Source: Halomonas daqiaonensis
GTDB taxonomy: Bacteria; Pseudomonadota; Gammaproteobacteria; Pseudomonadales; Halomonadaceae
Direction of reading: 5' to 3'
NCBI RefSeq assembly: GCF_900109725.1
Contig: NZ_FOBC01000012.1
Span: 1 to 64,000, forward strand
DNA: 64,000 nucleotides
The notes below the pieces were generated by a model that was given only the letters and a program-made list of their open reading frames with translations, had not been told where the DNA came from and did no database searches. Below, one piece after another: positions 26,590 through 35,508 of this stretch. Each line of letters begins with the position of its first letter. Position 1 is the first letter of the stretch. Made by a program: the position numbers and the translations under genes.

Positions 26590-28053
26590 ATGAATGCACA
26601 TCTCGAGCAGCTCTCCCCCCACTCCCTGTGGCACCACTTTCGCACCTTGTGCAATACGCCGCGCCCCTCCGGCCACGAGGCCGCCCTGGTAGCGATCCTC
26701 GAGCGCTGGGCCGATGGCCTGGGGCTGGCCCATGACCGCGACGCCTTCGGCAACCTGCGCATCCGCAAGGCCGCCACGCCCGGTTTCGAGTCGGCGCCGG
26801 GGGTGATCCTGCAGGGCCACCTGGACATAGTGGCCCAGGCCAATGCCGACCATCCCCACGACTTCACTCGGGACCCTATCGAGACTCGGGTGGGCGACGA
26901 CGGTTGGCTGCACGCCCGCCATACCACCCTGGGGGCGGACAATGGCCTCGGGGTGGCGGCGGCACTGGCGATCCTCGAGGACGAGACACTGGTGCATGGC
27001 CCGTTGGAGACGCTCTTCACCTTGGAGGAGGAGTCCTCCATGGGCGGGGCCCTCCACCTGGCCGAGAGCTGGCTCGAAGGACGCCTGCTGCTCAACCTGG
27101 ATTCCGAGGACCGCGGCGAGGTGTTCATCGGCTGCGCCGGCGGGGCCGACGTGATCGTCGAGGCCCAGCTGCCCACTGCGCCGCTGTCAGAGGGAGAGCG
27201 GGCGCTGCGACTGTCGCTGACCGGGCTCTCGGGGGGCCACTCGGGTATCGACATCCACAAGGGTCGCGGCAATGCCAACCGGCTGCTGGTGCGGGTGTTG
27301 CGTGCCCTCGAGCCCTTCGGCGCCCGACTGGTCGACTACCAGGGTGGCACCCTGCGCAATGCCCTGCCGCGGGAGGCCTTTGCCACCCTGGTTCTGGCTG
27401 ACGACGAGCAGGCGCCTGCCCGGGAGCGGGTCGCGGCATTGCAGGACGAGCTGCGCAGCGAACTGGCCGGGATCGACGAGGGCCTCACCCTGACGCTGGC
27501 GCCACTGGACGCGTGGCCCGACGAGGCGTTGACCGGGCAAGCCAGTCGGCTGCTGGTAAGTGCCCTGCACGTCGCTCCCTGTGGCGTCGAGCGAATGAGC
27601 ATCGCAGTGCCCGGAGTGGTGGAGACCTCCAACAACCTGGGCGTGGTCAGCCTGGAAGGGGGACGCTTCCACCTCTGCGCCCTGGTGCGTTCGTTGCACG
27701 ATAGTGCCACCCTGGACCTCGCCGACCGCTTCCGGGCACTGTTCGAGCTGATCGGGGCTCGCACTCGAGTCGAGAACGCCTATCCGGGCTGGACACCCAA
27801 TCCGGACAGCCCGCTCCTGACGCGCTTCTGCCGCCTGCACCGCGAACTGCTGGGCAGCGAACCCGAGGTCAAGGTGATCCACGCCGGCCTCGAGTGCGGC
27901 ATCATTGGTGGCAAGTATCCACAGATGGACATGATCTCCTTCGGCCCGTTGATCCGCGGCGCCCACTCCCCGGACGAGCGGGTGGAGCTGGACTCCGTGG
28001 CGGAGTTCTGGGACCTGCTGCGTACCCTGATCGAGGACCTGGCCGAAGGCTAG
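26590..28053 (+). CDS. pepD: Aminoacyl-histidine dipeptidase (PepD-type M20 peptidase)
   Basis: A 487-residue cytoplasmic zinc dipeptidase. Metal and catalytic motifs appear in order: Q-G-H-L-D-I-V, A-D-N-G-L-G-V-A, E-E-E-S-S-M-G-G-A, N-L-D-S-E-D and the C-terminal H-A-G-L-E-C-G-I-I-G. The lid domain includes G-G-H-S-G-I-D-I-H. PepD-type enzymes cleave Xaa-His and other dipeptides. It lies 32 bases after tmcA on the same strand with a weak ribosome site. Confidence 0.94.
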   Translation: MNAHLEQLSPHSLWHHFRTLCNTPRPSGHEAALVAILERWADGLGLAHDRDAFGNLRIRKAATPGFESAPGVILQGHLDIVAQANADHPHDFTRDPIETRVGDDGWLHARHTTLGADNGLGVAAALAILEDETLVHGPLETLFTLEEESSMGGALHLAESWLEGRLLLNLDSEDRGEVFIGCAGGADVIVEAQLPTAPLSEGERALRLSLTGLSGGHSGIDIHKGRGNANRLLVRVLRALEPFGARLVDYQGGTLRNALPREAFATLVLADDEQAPARERVAALQDELRSELAGIDEGLTLTLAPLDAWPDEALTGQASRLLVSALHVAPCGVERMSIAVPGVVETSNNLGVVSLEGGRFHLCALVRSLHDSATLDLADRFRALFELIGARTRVENAYPGWTPNPDSPLLTRFCRLHRELLGSEPEVKVIHAGLECGIIGGKYPQMDMISFGPLIRGAHSPDERVELDSVAEFWDLLRTLIEDLAEG

Positions 28054-28111
28054 CGGCGTGCCCGCGCCAGCCGCGGTCGTCACCAAGGTGCATGGGTCGG
28101 GAGTGGCCGAG

Positions 28112-29527
28112 ATGAATGAATTGCTGCAGGAGGTCGTGCCGGCCTGGGTAGCCGCGGGGCTGGGGGGAGTGCTGCTGGTGATGGCCTGGCTGGGGCTGGC
28201 CTGGCGCAGTCGCCTGGTCGCCGCCGAGGCGCGGCTCCTCCACCGCGAGCAGGAGTGCACCGAGAGCGAGGCCAGCGTGCGGCGGCTGGAACAAGAGCTG
28301 GCCCACAGCGATGCGCAACTGGATGGTAGCCGCGAGCGCCTGGTCGCCGTGGAGGCAGAATTGGCCGGGATGCGCGACCGGCTGGCCGAGCGGCGCGAGC
28401 ATGCCGCCCGGTTGGAGACCGAGCACGAGCAGATGGCCCTGCGTCACCGTGAGCAGTTGGCCCTGCTGGAAGAGGCCCGGGAGCGGCTCAAGGAGGAGTT
28501 TCAACAGCTTGCCGGGCGCATCTTCGAGGAGCGTCAGCAGGCCTTCTCGGTGCAGAGTCGCGACAGCCTGGAGACCCTGCTGCGCCCCTTCCGTGAGCAG
28601 GTCGACCAGTTCCGTCGCCGGGTCGAGGAGCTGCATGGCCAGCAGAGCCGAGACAGTGGCTCCCTCAAGGCCCATCTCGAGCAGCTCGCCGGGCTCAATG
28701 CCCGCCTCGGCGAGGAAGCCGCGGGCCTCGCCCGGGCCCTCAAGGGCGACCAGAAAGCGCAGGGCCACTGGGGCGAGCTGATGCTCGAGACCGTGCTGGA
28801 GCGAAGTGGTCTGCGCCAGGATATCGAGTATCGTCGCGAGGTCTCGCTGCAGGGAGACCAGGGGCGCCAGCGCCCCGATGCGGTGATCTACCTGCCCGAC
28901 GACCGCCACCTGATCGTCGATGCCAAGGTGTCGCTGGTGGCCTGGACGCGGGTGGTCAACGCCGAGGACGAGGCCGAGCGCGACGCGGCCATGAAGGCCC
29001 ACCTGCAGTCGCTGCGCAGCCACGTAGCCGGGCTCTCGGGAAAGGACTATCCCGCGCTTCCGGGCCTCAACTCGCCTGACTTCGTATTCCTCTTCGTGCC
29101 GGTGGAGCCGGCCTTCGCCGCCGCCTTCGAGCGCGATCCCACGCTTTTCCAGGAGGCCTTCGACCGTCAGGTGGTGGTGGTCACCCCCACCACCCTGCTG
29201 GCCAGCCTGCGTACCGTGGCCGGTCTGTGGAACCTGGAGCGCCAGAACGAGAACGCGCGCCTGATCGGTGACCGGGCCGAGAAGCTGCTGACCAAGTTCT
29301 CCGGCTTCGTCGAGAGCCTCGAGGAGGTCGGCCGAAATCTGGACCGGGCGGGCGAGAGCCAGCGCCGGGCCATGGCGCGGCTTTCCAGCGGGCAGGGAAG
29401 CCTGGTGGCCCAGGCCACCGAGCTGCAGCGTTTGGGGGTGCGCATGAAGAAGCCGTTGTCGACAGAACTGGTGCGCGCCGCCGAGGGAGAGGGGGCTTCG
29501 GAAGGCGAAGCGGCGGATCGCCGTTAA
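28112..29527 (+). CDS. rmuC: DNA recombination protein RmuC
   Basis: A 471-residue protein with an N-terminal membrane anchor (about residues 10-32), a long charged coiled coil (about 35-150) and a C-terminal RmuC nuclease-like domain with G-D-Q-K-A-Q-G-H-W-G-E, R-P-D-A-V-I-Y-L-P and V-D-A-K-V-S motifs. RmuC limits inversions at short inverted repeats in E. coli. The frame is open from 28058, but ATG 28112 begins the membrane anchor and has a GGGAG site. Confidence 0.92.
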   Translation: MNELLQEVVPAWVAAGLGGVLLVMAWLGLAWRSRLVAAEARLLHREQECTESEASVRRLEQELAHSDAQLDGSRERLVAVEAELAGMRDRLAERREHAARLETEHEQMALRHREQLALLEEARERLKEEFQQLAGRIFEERQQAFSVQSRDSLETLLRPFREQVDQFRRRVEELHGQQSRDSGSLKAHLEQLAGLNARLGEEAAGLARALKGDQKAQGHWGELMLETVLERSGLRQDIEYRREVSLQGDQGRQRPDAVIYLPDDRHLIVDAKVSLVAWTRVVNAEDEAERDAAMKAHLQSLRSHVAGLSGKDYPALPGLNSPDFVFLFVPVEPAFAAAFERDPTLFQEAFDRQVVVVTPTTLLASLRTVAGLWNLERQNENARLIGDRAEKLLTKFSGFVESLEEVGRNLDRAGESQRRAMARLSSGQGSLVAQATELQRLGVRMKKPLSTELVRAAEGEGASEGEAADRR

Positions 29528-29560
29528 GCTCCGCCCGATCGATCGACTGGTCATGCAACA

Positions 29561-29588
29561 ACGACGGCGCCCCTCGGGGCGCCGTCGT
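29561..29588. terminator. Bidirectional hairpin between rmuC and dps
   Basis: A near-perfect 13-bp GC-rich inverted repeat (29561-29573 with 29576-29588) lies between convergent genes. No T-run follows, so termination strength is uncertain. Confidence 0.6.
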
Positions 29589-29614
29589 GAACTGCGGTGC
29601 TGCAAAGCCGGTGA

Positions 29615-30088
29615 TCAGCCGAGGTAGGCGCCCAGCATCCACACGGTCTTCTCCTGCTCGCGGATGTAGTCGCCGGCCTGGGCCGCGGTGCCCTCGTCGT
29701 CGGCATCCGAGGCCAGGGAGAGCAGCTCGCGCTGCAGCTCGATCAGGGTCTGGTAGCCCTGGAGCACGCCGCGCACGCAGGCTTCGCCGTCCTGAACGTC
29801 CTTGTCTTCCTGTATCTTGGCGATCTTCACGTAGTCGCTGTAGGCGTGTACCGGCTGGTGGCCCAGGGTGAGAATGCGCTCGGCGACTTCGTCGACCTTC
29901 GTCAGCAGGTCGGTGTAGAACTCCTCGAACTTCTCGTGGAGCTGGAAGAACTGACGGCCCTTCACGTTCCAGTGGTAGCCGCGCACGTTCATGTAGAAGA
30001 TCTGGTAGTTGGCCAGTAGCTCGTTGAGCTTCTCGGCGAGTTGGCTGGCGCTGGCCTCGTGCAGGCCGATGGTATTGGTGTCGCTCAT
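29615..30088 (-). CDS. dps: Dps-family DNA-binding ferritin-like protein
   Basis: A 157-residue four-helix protein. The intersubunit ferroxidase residues lie in Y-H-W-N-V-K-G (His) and F-x-x-L-H-E-K-F-E-E-F-Y-T-D-L-L-T-K-V-D-E-V-A-E-R (Asp, Glu). Dps dodecamers oxidise and store iron and protect DNA under oxidative or starvation stress. The basic N-terminal tail of E. coli Dps is short and acidic here, so DNA binding may be weak. The open frame extends upstream; ATG 30088 with an AGGAGG-type site starts the fold. Confidence 0.93.
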   Translation of the reverse strand: MSDTNTIGLHEASASQLAEKLNELLANYQIFYMNVRGYHWNVKGRQFFQLHEKFEEFYTDLLTKVDEVAERILTLGHQPVHAYSDYVKIAKIQEDKDVQDGEACVRGVLQGYQTLIELQRELLSLASDADDEGTAAQAGDYIREQEKTVWMLGAYLG

Positions 30089-30207
30089 GCAATGCCTCCT
30101 TGATCGCGATAGAGTCAGGGTAATGGGTTGGCCGGCGGTGGATAAGTCAATTTTCGCCATGGCTGCCATAGCCGATGCCCATGACGTGCGGGTGTCGTGC
30201 GCGTTCT

Positions 30208-31353
30208 TCAAGCCCGATGGTCGGCCGTGGCGACCCAGAGTCGCAGCAGGCTCTCGGTGCGGTCGGCCAGCAGCTCGGCACAGCGCTCGAGAGCCTCGTC
30301 GAGTGTCATGGGGCCATCGGCCAGGGCGAAGGCCGTGGTGACGCCCTCGTCGAAGCCGGCCTGCCAGCCCGGGGCCAGGCGCCCGGCCAGCACCACCACC
30401 GGCACCCCGTATCGCCGGGCCAGCCGTGCCACGCCGATTGGGGTCTTGCCGGCCAGGCTCTGGCCGTCGAGCTGTCCTTCGCCGGTGATCACCAGATCGG
30501 CGTCCGCCATCAGCGCCTCGACGCCGGCCTGCGCCATCACCAGCTCGATGCCTGGGCGCAGCTCGGCGCCGAGGAAGGCCTTGGCGGCGAAGCCCATGCC
30601 CCCGGCGGCGCCGGCCCCGGGTAGGTCGCGGTGATCCTCGCCGAGCTGCGTGGCGGCAAGATCGGCGAGGCGGGCCAGGGCGGCATCCAGTCGCGAGACG
30701 TCGTCTGCCGTGGCGCCCTTCTGGGGGCCGAAGACCGCACTGGCGCCGCGCTCACCCAGCAGCGGGTTGTCCACGTCCACCGCGGTCTCGACTCGTAGGC
30801 CGGCCAGGCGCGGGTCGAGGTCTTTCAGGTCGAGCTCGGCCAGGTCGATCAGGGCGGCGCCGCCCGGGGTCAGATCATGGCCCTCGGCGTCACGCAATCG
30901 CGCCCCCAGGGCGGCCAGCATCCCCGCCCCACCGTCGTTGGTGGCACTGCCCCCCAGGGTGAGCAGCAGACGCTCGGCACCGCTGTCCAGCGCTTCACGG
31001 ATCAGCTCGCCGACGCCGAAGGTGGTGCTGTGTAGGGCGGTGCGTTCGTCGGGCGTCAGCTGCTGCAGGCCGCTCGCCTCGGCCAGCTCCACGTAGGCGG
31101 TGCGGCTCTCCGCATGCCAGCCCCAGTCGGCCCGGGTCGGACGGCCTAGGGCATCATGGACATGAGCCGAGCGGCGCTCGGCCCCGGTGGCGGCCAGCAG
31201 GGCATCGAGGCTGCCCTCGCCGCCATCGGCCAGCGGGCATTCCAGGGCCTCGATGTCGCCGCCGGTGCGCCGTGCGCCTCGGGCGATGGCACGCGCGGCA
31301 TCGGCGGCGGGCAGGGCGTCCTTGAAGCTGTCCGGGCAGATCAGGATCTTCAT
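30208..31353 (-). CDS. Glycerate kinase (GarK/GlxK type)
   Basis: A 381-residue enzyme phosphorylating D-glycerate, usually to 2-phosphoglycerate in this class. Family motifs: M-K-I-L-I-C-P-D-S-F-K-D-A-L, P-L-A-D-G-G-E-G-S, T-L-G-G-S-A-T-N-D-G-G-A-G-M and D-L-V-I-T-G-E-G-Q-L-D-G-Q-S. In-frame ATGs at 31368 and 31365 are alternatives, but the family start M-K-I-L fits ATG 31353. It is a single-gene unit here; no glycolate or glucarate genes are adjacent. Confidence 0.93.
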   Translation of the reverse strand: MKILICPDSFKDALPAADAARAIARGARRTGGDIEALECPLADGGEGSLDALLAATGAERRSAHVHDALGRPTRADWGWHAESRTAYVELAEASGLQQLTPDERTALHSTTFGVGELIREALDSGAERLLLTLGGSATNDGGAGMLAALGARLRDAEGHDLTPGGAALIDLAELDLKDLDPRLAGLRVETAVDVDNPLLGERGASAVFGPQKGATADDVSRLDAALARLADLAATQLGEDHRDLPGAGAAGGMGFAAKAFLGAELRPGIELVMAQAGVEALMADADLVITGEGQLDGQSLAGKTPIGVARLARRYGVPVVVLAGRLAPGWQAGFDEGVTTAFALADGPMTLDEALERCAELLADRTESLLRLWVATADHRA

Positions 31354-31480
31354 GGCCGTTCTCATCATTTGGAAGAGGTTTCCAGCTTACTGTCAGGTGG
31401 CGCGGGACAGAACCCCAATGCGCTTCATCCTCGCCTGCTACCGGCGTAGACTGCTTTTGACCTTTCGCGGAGATCATGCG

Positions 31481-32032
31481 ATGCGTGCATGGCTGTTGTT
31501 GCTGCTGTCGGCGGCACTGGCCGGTTGCCAGGTGACCCCGACGACCCTGCCCGTGGCCGAGCCAGCTCCGGCTGCCGAATGTCGCTGGCCGGTCGGCGAT
31601 CTGGCGCCGCAGACCCGGATGCGGCGCATCGTCGATGCACTGGAGGCCCAGGATTTCCTGATCCGCCATACTGACCTGTCGCTAGGACTGGTGAGCGCCG
31701 AGCGTACCAGTATCCTGCCTGGCTACGGCGATCGCCATGACAGATGGGAGTCTCGCGGCATGACGGGCAGCGTGGGCATCGGCGGCGGTCGCGGGGGTGT
31801 GGTCAGCGGCGTGATGATCGGCTTCGGCGGGGTGGGCAGCCTGACTCGCGACGCTACCGAACTGGAGCGCGTCTCGGTGCTGGCCGGTGCCGAAAAGGTA
31901 CTGGTGAGTCGCGATCTTCAGGTGATCGACTGGCGCGGCGAGCTGGTCGAGGCGCGCAGCGCCAGCGATGCCGACTTCTGCCGTGAGCTGCGCGATGCCA
32001 TCGAGGCTGTCCCGCCACAGGAGGCCTCATGA
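31481..32032 (+). CDS. Hypothetical lipoprotein
   Basis: A 183-residue predicted lipoprotein with lipobox L-A-G-C (Cys16). Residues 90-115 are a Gly-rich stretch. I do not recognise the family. It contains F-L-I-R-H-T-D-L-S-L-G-L near residue 60, and the next protein has the similar Y-V-I-R-H-A-D-D-D-L-G-R, so the two may be distant paralogues. A GGAG site precedes ATG 31481, and its stop overlaps the next start by 4 bases. Confidence 0.75.
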   Translation: MRAWLLLLLSAALAGCQVTPTTLPVAEPAPAAECRWPVGDLAPQTRMRRIVDALEAQDFLIRHTDLSLGLVSAERTSILPGYGDRHDRWESRGMTGSVGIGGGRGGVVSGVMIGFGGVGSLTRDATELERVSVLAGAEKVLVSRDLQVIDWRGELVEARSASDADFCRELRDAIEAVPPQEAS

Positions 32033-32385
32033 TGCGCCCCTCCATCTTCCTGCTGCTGGTCACATGGCTTGCCGGCTGTGCCACGCCGGTGTCTGTCTCA
32101 CCCAGCGAGCTGGACCTCGGGGTGTCGCCCCGGAAGGCGCTCGCGGCCTCCGCCGAGATGCTGATGGCGCGCGGCTACGTGATCCGCCATGCCGATGATG
32201 ACCTGGGCCGTCTCGAGGCGGTGCTGTCGCGCTGGCCTGGCTACCGGGTACACGTTCGGATCACCGGCGAAGACGATGCCAGCCGGGTCAGCCTGGTGGC
32301 CTTCAGGGGCGGCCGCCCCCTGCCGCCTCGGACACTCGACGCTCTGGTGGCCGACCTGCGCGACTATCCAGCGCTGGGGCGATAA
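32029..32385 (+). CDS. Small hypothetical lipoprotein
   Basis: A 118-residue predicted lipoprotein with lipobox L-A-G-C (Cys17). The mature part is a short alpha/beta domain with no family I recognise. An AGGAGG site lies in the end of the preceding gene and the ATGA overlap indicates translational coupling. The shared I-R-H-x-D motif suggests the two lipoproteins act together. Confidence 0.75.
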   Translation: MMRPSIFLLLVTWLAGCATPVSVSPSELDLGVSPRKALAASAEMLMARGYVIRHADDDLGRLEAVLSRWPGYRVHVRITGEDDASRVSLVAFRGGRPLPPRTLDALVADLRDYPALGR

Positions 32386-32434
32386 CTTCTCTCCTTACAC
32401 TTCCCGACGCTGACTGATGATGGCAGGAGCCTCG

Positions 32435-33103
32435 ATGACACGAACAGTACGACGTGGATTGGCCATGGCGGCCATAATGGCCCTCGGCCTGACGGCCGCT
32501 GGTATGGTTCAGGCCCATCCCCACGGCTGGATCGATCTGCGCATGCGTCTGGTTTTCGACGGCGATGGCAGACTGGAAGCCCTGCAGCAGTCCTGGCGCC
32601 TAGACCCCTTCTACAGCTTGGTGGTACTCGAAGAGCTCGAACAGGAACAGGGAGACGGCGGCTTGGAGGCCGCCCTCGATCAATTGGGAAGCGAGATGCG
32701 CGACACGCTGTCACCACAGGGCTATTTCACGGAATTGCAGCTGGGGGAGGGGAGGCTCGGGCTCGGTGAGGTCGACGACTACACTGTGCTCGCACGGGAC
32801 GGACGGATCGAGTTCGTTTTTCTGCTGCCTCTCACCGAACCAAGAGCCATTGAAGGGGAGACCCTGAGTTATCGAGTGTTCGATCCCACCTACTATATCG
32901 AGGTGGTCCATGAAGCGGAGGATGAGGCGCCACTCGACGATGCTCTGGTGGTGGGCAGCGAGCTCGATTGCGAGACGCGCATCCTCGCAGCCGAGCCGGA
33001 TGCCGAGCGGATCATGGAGGCTGCTATGCTGGATGTCGATGATACCGCAGCGGCGGGGCTGGGACGCCACTTCGCAGAGACCGGGGAGGTAGTATGCCGC
33101 TGA
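32435..33103 (+). CDS. DUF1007 periplasmic protein (ZevA-like)
   Basis: A 222-residue exported protein with a signal peptide ending near V-Q-A-H. The mature N terminus H-P-H-G-W-I-D is typical of DUF1007 proteins and offers metal-binding His. In Haemophilus influenzae a DUF1007 protein (ZevA) and a NicO-type membrane protein (ZevB) support zinc uptake. The same pair order here, with a 10-base overlap, suggests a related metal role. ATG 32435 has an AGGAG site; in-frame ATGs at 32417 and 32420 are weaker. No clear Zur box is visible upstream. Confidence 0.8.
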   Translation: MTRTVRRGLAMAAIMALGLTAAGMVQAHPHGWIDLRMRLVFDGDGRLEALQQSWRLDPFYSLVVLEELEQEQGDGGLEAALDQLGSEMRDTLSPQGYFTELQLGEGRLGLGEVDDYTVLARDGRIEFVFLLPLTEPRAIEGETLSYRVFDPTYYIEVVHEAEDEAPLDDALVVGSELDCETRILAAEPDAERIMEAAMLDVDDTAAAGLGRHFAETGEVVCR

Positions 33104-34107
33104 CAGTGACTCGGCTGGTGTGGCTCGCTGGTGGCCTGCTGATCACCCTGCTGGTCTGGCAGCTGGCGTTTCAGGGCGGCCTTCAAGGGATCAGCCTGCA
33201 GCTGATGGCCTGGCAACGCGACTTCCATCGTGCCCTGACCATGGCCATCACGGGGCTCTCCGGAACACCTTCGCCGGCCACCTGGACGACCCTCTTGGGT
33301 ATCAGCTTCGGCTATGGTGTCTTCCATGCCGCGGGCCCCGGCCATGGCAAGGCGGTATTGACCACCTACTTGGTCTCCCAGGGTGGGGCACGACGGCGAG
33401 CGTTGGCGCTCTCTTGTGCCGCTTCCCTGCTGCAGGGGCTGGTGGCTATCGGCCTGGTGGTGGTACTGGTGCATGGCTTGGGATGGTTTACCCGTCAGGC
33501 TATGGGCAGTGTGGCCTGGGTGGAGCAGGCGAGCTTCCTCATGGTGGCGCTGCTCGGCGCCTGGCTCTGTCTGCGGGCGATTCGGCTACTGCGTACCAGT
33601 GCAGTCTTGCGGGAGGCTTCCGCCGGGGGGTATCACCATCCCCACGACCATGATCATGCCTGCTGTGGAAGACGCCACGTCGAGCCCCACCAGGCGAGCG
33701 ACTGGCGCACCGCTCTGGCCACTGTAGTGGCCATCGGTATCCGCCCCTGCAGCGGAGCCGTGCTGCTTCTGGGGGCGGCCACGCTGCTTGGCAACTTCAT
33801 GGTCGGGGTGGCGGCGGTGGTGGTGATGTCACTGGGCACCGCGCTGACAGTCTCGACCTTGGCTCTGGCCAGCGTATTCGCGCGGGGATGGGCCGAACGG
33901 CGACTCGCTGCTCGGGTCACTTCCCATGGGGTCGCCAGGCTTTTGGGTTGGGGCTCACTGACGGGCGGACTCGCCATCCTGACATTGGGGATCTCGCTTA
34001 GCGTGACTGGCGTCGGCCAGCCTGCCAGCGCGCCGCTGCTGGGTGAGCCGCCGTCGCGCAGCGCGACGGCATCGCTAGATACTTCGCCCCGCCCCTTCGG
34101 CAACTAA
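33094..34107 (+). CDS. NicO-family metal transporter (ZevB-like)
   Basis: A 337-residue inner-membrane protein with about 6-7 hydrophobic segments. Family motifs are H-A-A-G-P-G-H-G-K-A-V-L-T-T-Y and, after the loop, G-I-R-P-C-S-G-A. Between them lies a His/Cys-rich cytosolic or periplasmic loop (Y-H-H-P-H-D-H-D-H-A-C-C) that could bind Ni, Co or Zn. Paired with the DUF1007 gene it most resembles ZevAB, so zinc is a reasonable guess; nickel or cobalt remain possible. Its stop codon overlaps the stop of the convergent HIT gene. Confidence 0.85.
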   Translation: MPLTVTRLVWLAGGLLITLLVWQLAFQGGLQGISLQLMAWQRDFHRALTMAITGLSGTPSPATWTTLLGISFGYGVFHAAGPGHGKAVLTTYLVSQGGARRRALALSCAASLLQGLVAIGLVVVLVHGLGWFTRQAMGSVAWVEQASFLMVALLGAWLCLRAIRLLRTSAVLREASAGGYHHPHDHDHACCGRRHVEPHQASDWRTALATVVAIGIRPCSGAVLLLGAATLLGNFMVGVAAVVVMSLGTALTVSTLALASVFARGWAERRLAARVTSHGVARLLGWGSLTGGLAILTLGISLSVTGVGQPASAPLLGEPPSRSATASLDTSPRPFGN

Positions 34108-34538
34108 CCTGCAGGCGGCGTCAGTTCCAGCCCTTCGACCTCGGCCAGGATGCGGGCGCGCATGTCGGCCAGACGGTCCAGGTTGTAGGCTTCGGCCTGG
34201 CCATGGCCCCAGACCGGCGCCGGCCAGGCGGCGTCCTGGCGATGCCGTACGATGACATGCACATGTAGTTGGGCGACGACATTGCCGAGGCTGGCAATGT
34301 TGAGTTTGTCGCCGCTCAAGGCGTTGAGCATGGCCTTGCCGACCGCGGTGGCTTCACGCCATAGCTGCTGTTGCGCCGAGGTTTCGAGCTCGAACACCTC
34401 GCTGACATTGAGGCGGCGTGGTATCAGCACCAGCCAGGGGAAGCGGGCGTCGTCCATCAGTCGCAACTGGCACAGTGGCAGTTCGGTGACCGGGTAGCTG
34501 TCATTCACCAGACGGGTATCGGGTTCGAAATCCGACAT
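34104..34538 (-). CDS. HIT-family nucleotide hydrolase-like protein
   Basis: A 144-residue protein with the histidine triad Q-L-H-V-H-V-I-V-R-H in the C-terminal half, where the middle His is the nucleophile. HIT enzymes cleave nucleoside phosphate linkages. This branch, starting near D-T-R-L-V-N-D-S-Y-P-V and with P-R-R-L-N-V-S-E-V, is common in proteobacteria and not well characterised. The open frame extends upstream; ATG 34538 with a GAGG site is the better start. Confidence 0.88.
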   Translation of the reverse strand: MSDFEPDTRLVNDSYPVTELPLCQLRLMDDARFPWLVLIPRRLNVSEVFELETSAQQQLWREATAVGKAMLNALSGDKLNIASLGNVVAQLHVHVIVRHRQDAAWPAPVWGHGQAEAYNLDRLADMRARILAEVEGLELTPPAG

Positions 34539-34677
34539 TTCGGGTCTCCTCGCGGGTCTGCTGTCCCAGTGCCCGTCATCATGCCACACCCGCCCGATAT
34601 CCGGTCAGATTCCACTGGTGGGGCTGCCCCGGTATGCTGGTCAGCCTATCTGTTACCCGCAAACAACGGACGCTGCC

Positions 34678-35424
34678 ATGACGCTGCTCGAGGCGCTCGC
34701 CCTACTGGCCATCGGGACCCTGGCCGGCTTCATCAACGTGCTCTCCGCGGGTGGCTCGATGCTGACCCTGCCACTGCTGATGTTCCTGGGGCTGCCACCC
34801 CAGGCAGCCAATGGCACCAACCGGGTCTCGATCGCGCTGCAGAGCGTCTCCGCGGTGACCAGCTTCTTCCGGGCCGGTGCTCGTTACGTGGGCCTCTCGC
34901 TGCGGCTCTCGGTGCCGGCAGTCGTCGGTTCGCTGCTCGGTGCCTGGCTGGCCCTTCAGACCGGGGATGCGCTCTTCGAGGCAATCCTGATCACGGTGAT
35001 GGCGTGCTCGGCAGTGCTGATGCTGCTACCCCAGCCGCGCCTGGATACCCGGCCGTTGACCCCGGAGCGCCTCACTCCGTCGGTCTACCTGGCCATGTTC
35101 GCGATCGGCCTCTACGGCGGCTTCATCCAGGTCGGGGTGGGAATCCTGTTCATCGTGGTGCTCTACCGAATGCTGAAGATCGATCTAGCCCAGGTGAACG
35201 TCTTCAAGGTACTGATCGTGCTGGTCTATACGCTGCCGGCCCTGGCCATCTTCCTGGCCAACGATCAGGTGCGCTGGGGCTACGGCCTGGTGCTTGCGGC
35301 AGGCAGCATGCTGGGGGCCTGGCTGGCGGTGAAGGTCAACATGAGCACGCGCGGGGCCTTCGTCGTCAAGTGGCTGACCGTCGTCGTGATCGTCGCAATC
35401 ATCCTGCGGCTGCTGCTGGGGTAA
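34678..35424 (+). CDS. TauE/SafE-family sulfite exporter-like permease
   Basis: A 248-residue inner-membrane protein with about 8 hydrophobic segments. The start A-G-F-I-N-V-L-S-A-G-G-S-M-L-T-L-P and the repeat Y-G-G-F-I-Q-V-G-V-G-I-L are the duplicated family motifs, and N-G-T-N-R-V is typical. Members export sulfite, sulfonates or other organic anions. There is no sulfur gene nearby, so the substrate is unknown. ATG 34678 begins the first membrane segment. Confidence 0.9.
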   Translation: MTLLEALALLAIGTLAGFINVLSAGGSMLTLPLLMFLGLPPQAANGTNRVSIALQSVSAVTSFFRAGARYVGLSLRLSVPAVVGSLLGAWLALQTGDALFEAILITVMACSAVLMLLPQPRLDTRPLTPERLTPSVYLAMFAIGLYGGFIQVGVGILFIVVLYRMLKIDLAQVNVFKVLIVLVYTLPALAIFLANDQVRWGYGLVLAAGSMLGAWLAVKVNMSTRGAFVVKWLTVVVIVAIILRLLLG

Positions 35425-35464
35425 GGCCATTGGGCACTTTCGCCGAACCTGCTAGATTGAAGAG

Positions 35465-35490
35465 ACACATTTGTGTTCCGAACCCGGAAC
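35465..35490. promoter_or_regulatory. Two abutting palindromes upstream of the entericidin gene
   Basis: ACACA-TT-TGTGT (35465-35476) is directly followed by, and shares two bases with, GTTCCG-AACC-CGGAAC (35475-35490). Both are exact. They lie 19-44 bases before the entericidin start, where an operator or a leader hairpin could sit. Confidence 0.5.
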
Positions 35491-35508
35491 GGCAACGAGG
35501 ACGCCATC

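Noticed and set aside
27902-29605. 567-codon minus-strand open frame antisense to rmuC.
   Set aside because: RmuC has clear motifs; the antisense frame is Gln/Leu/His-rich shadow sequence.
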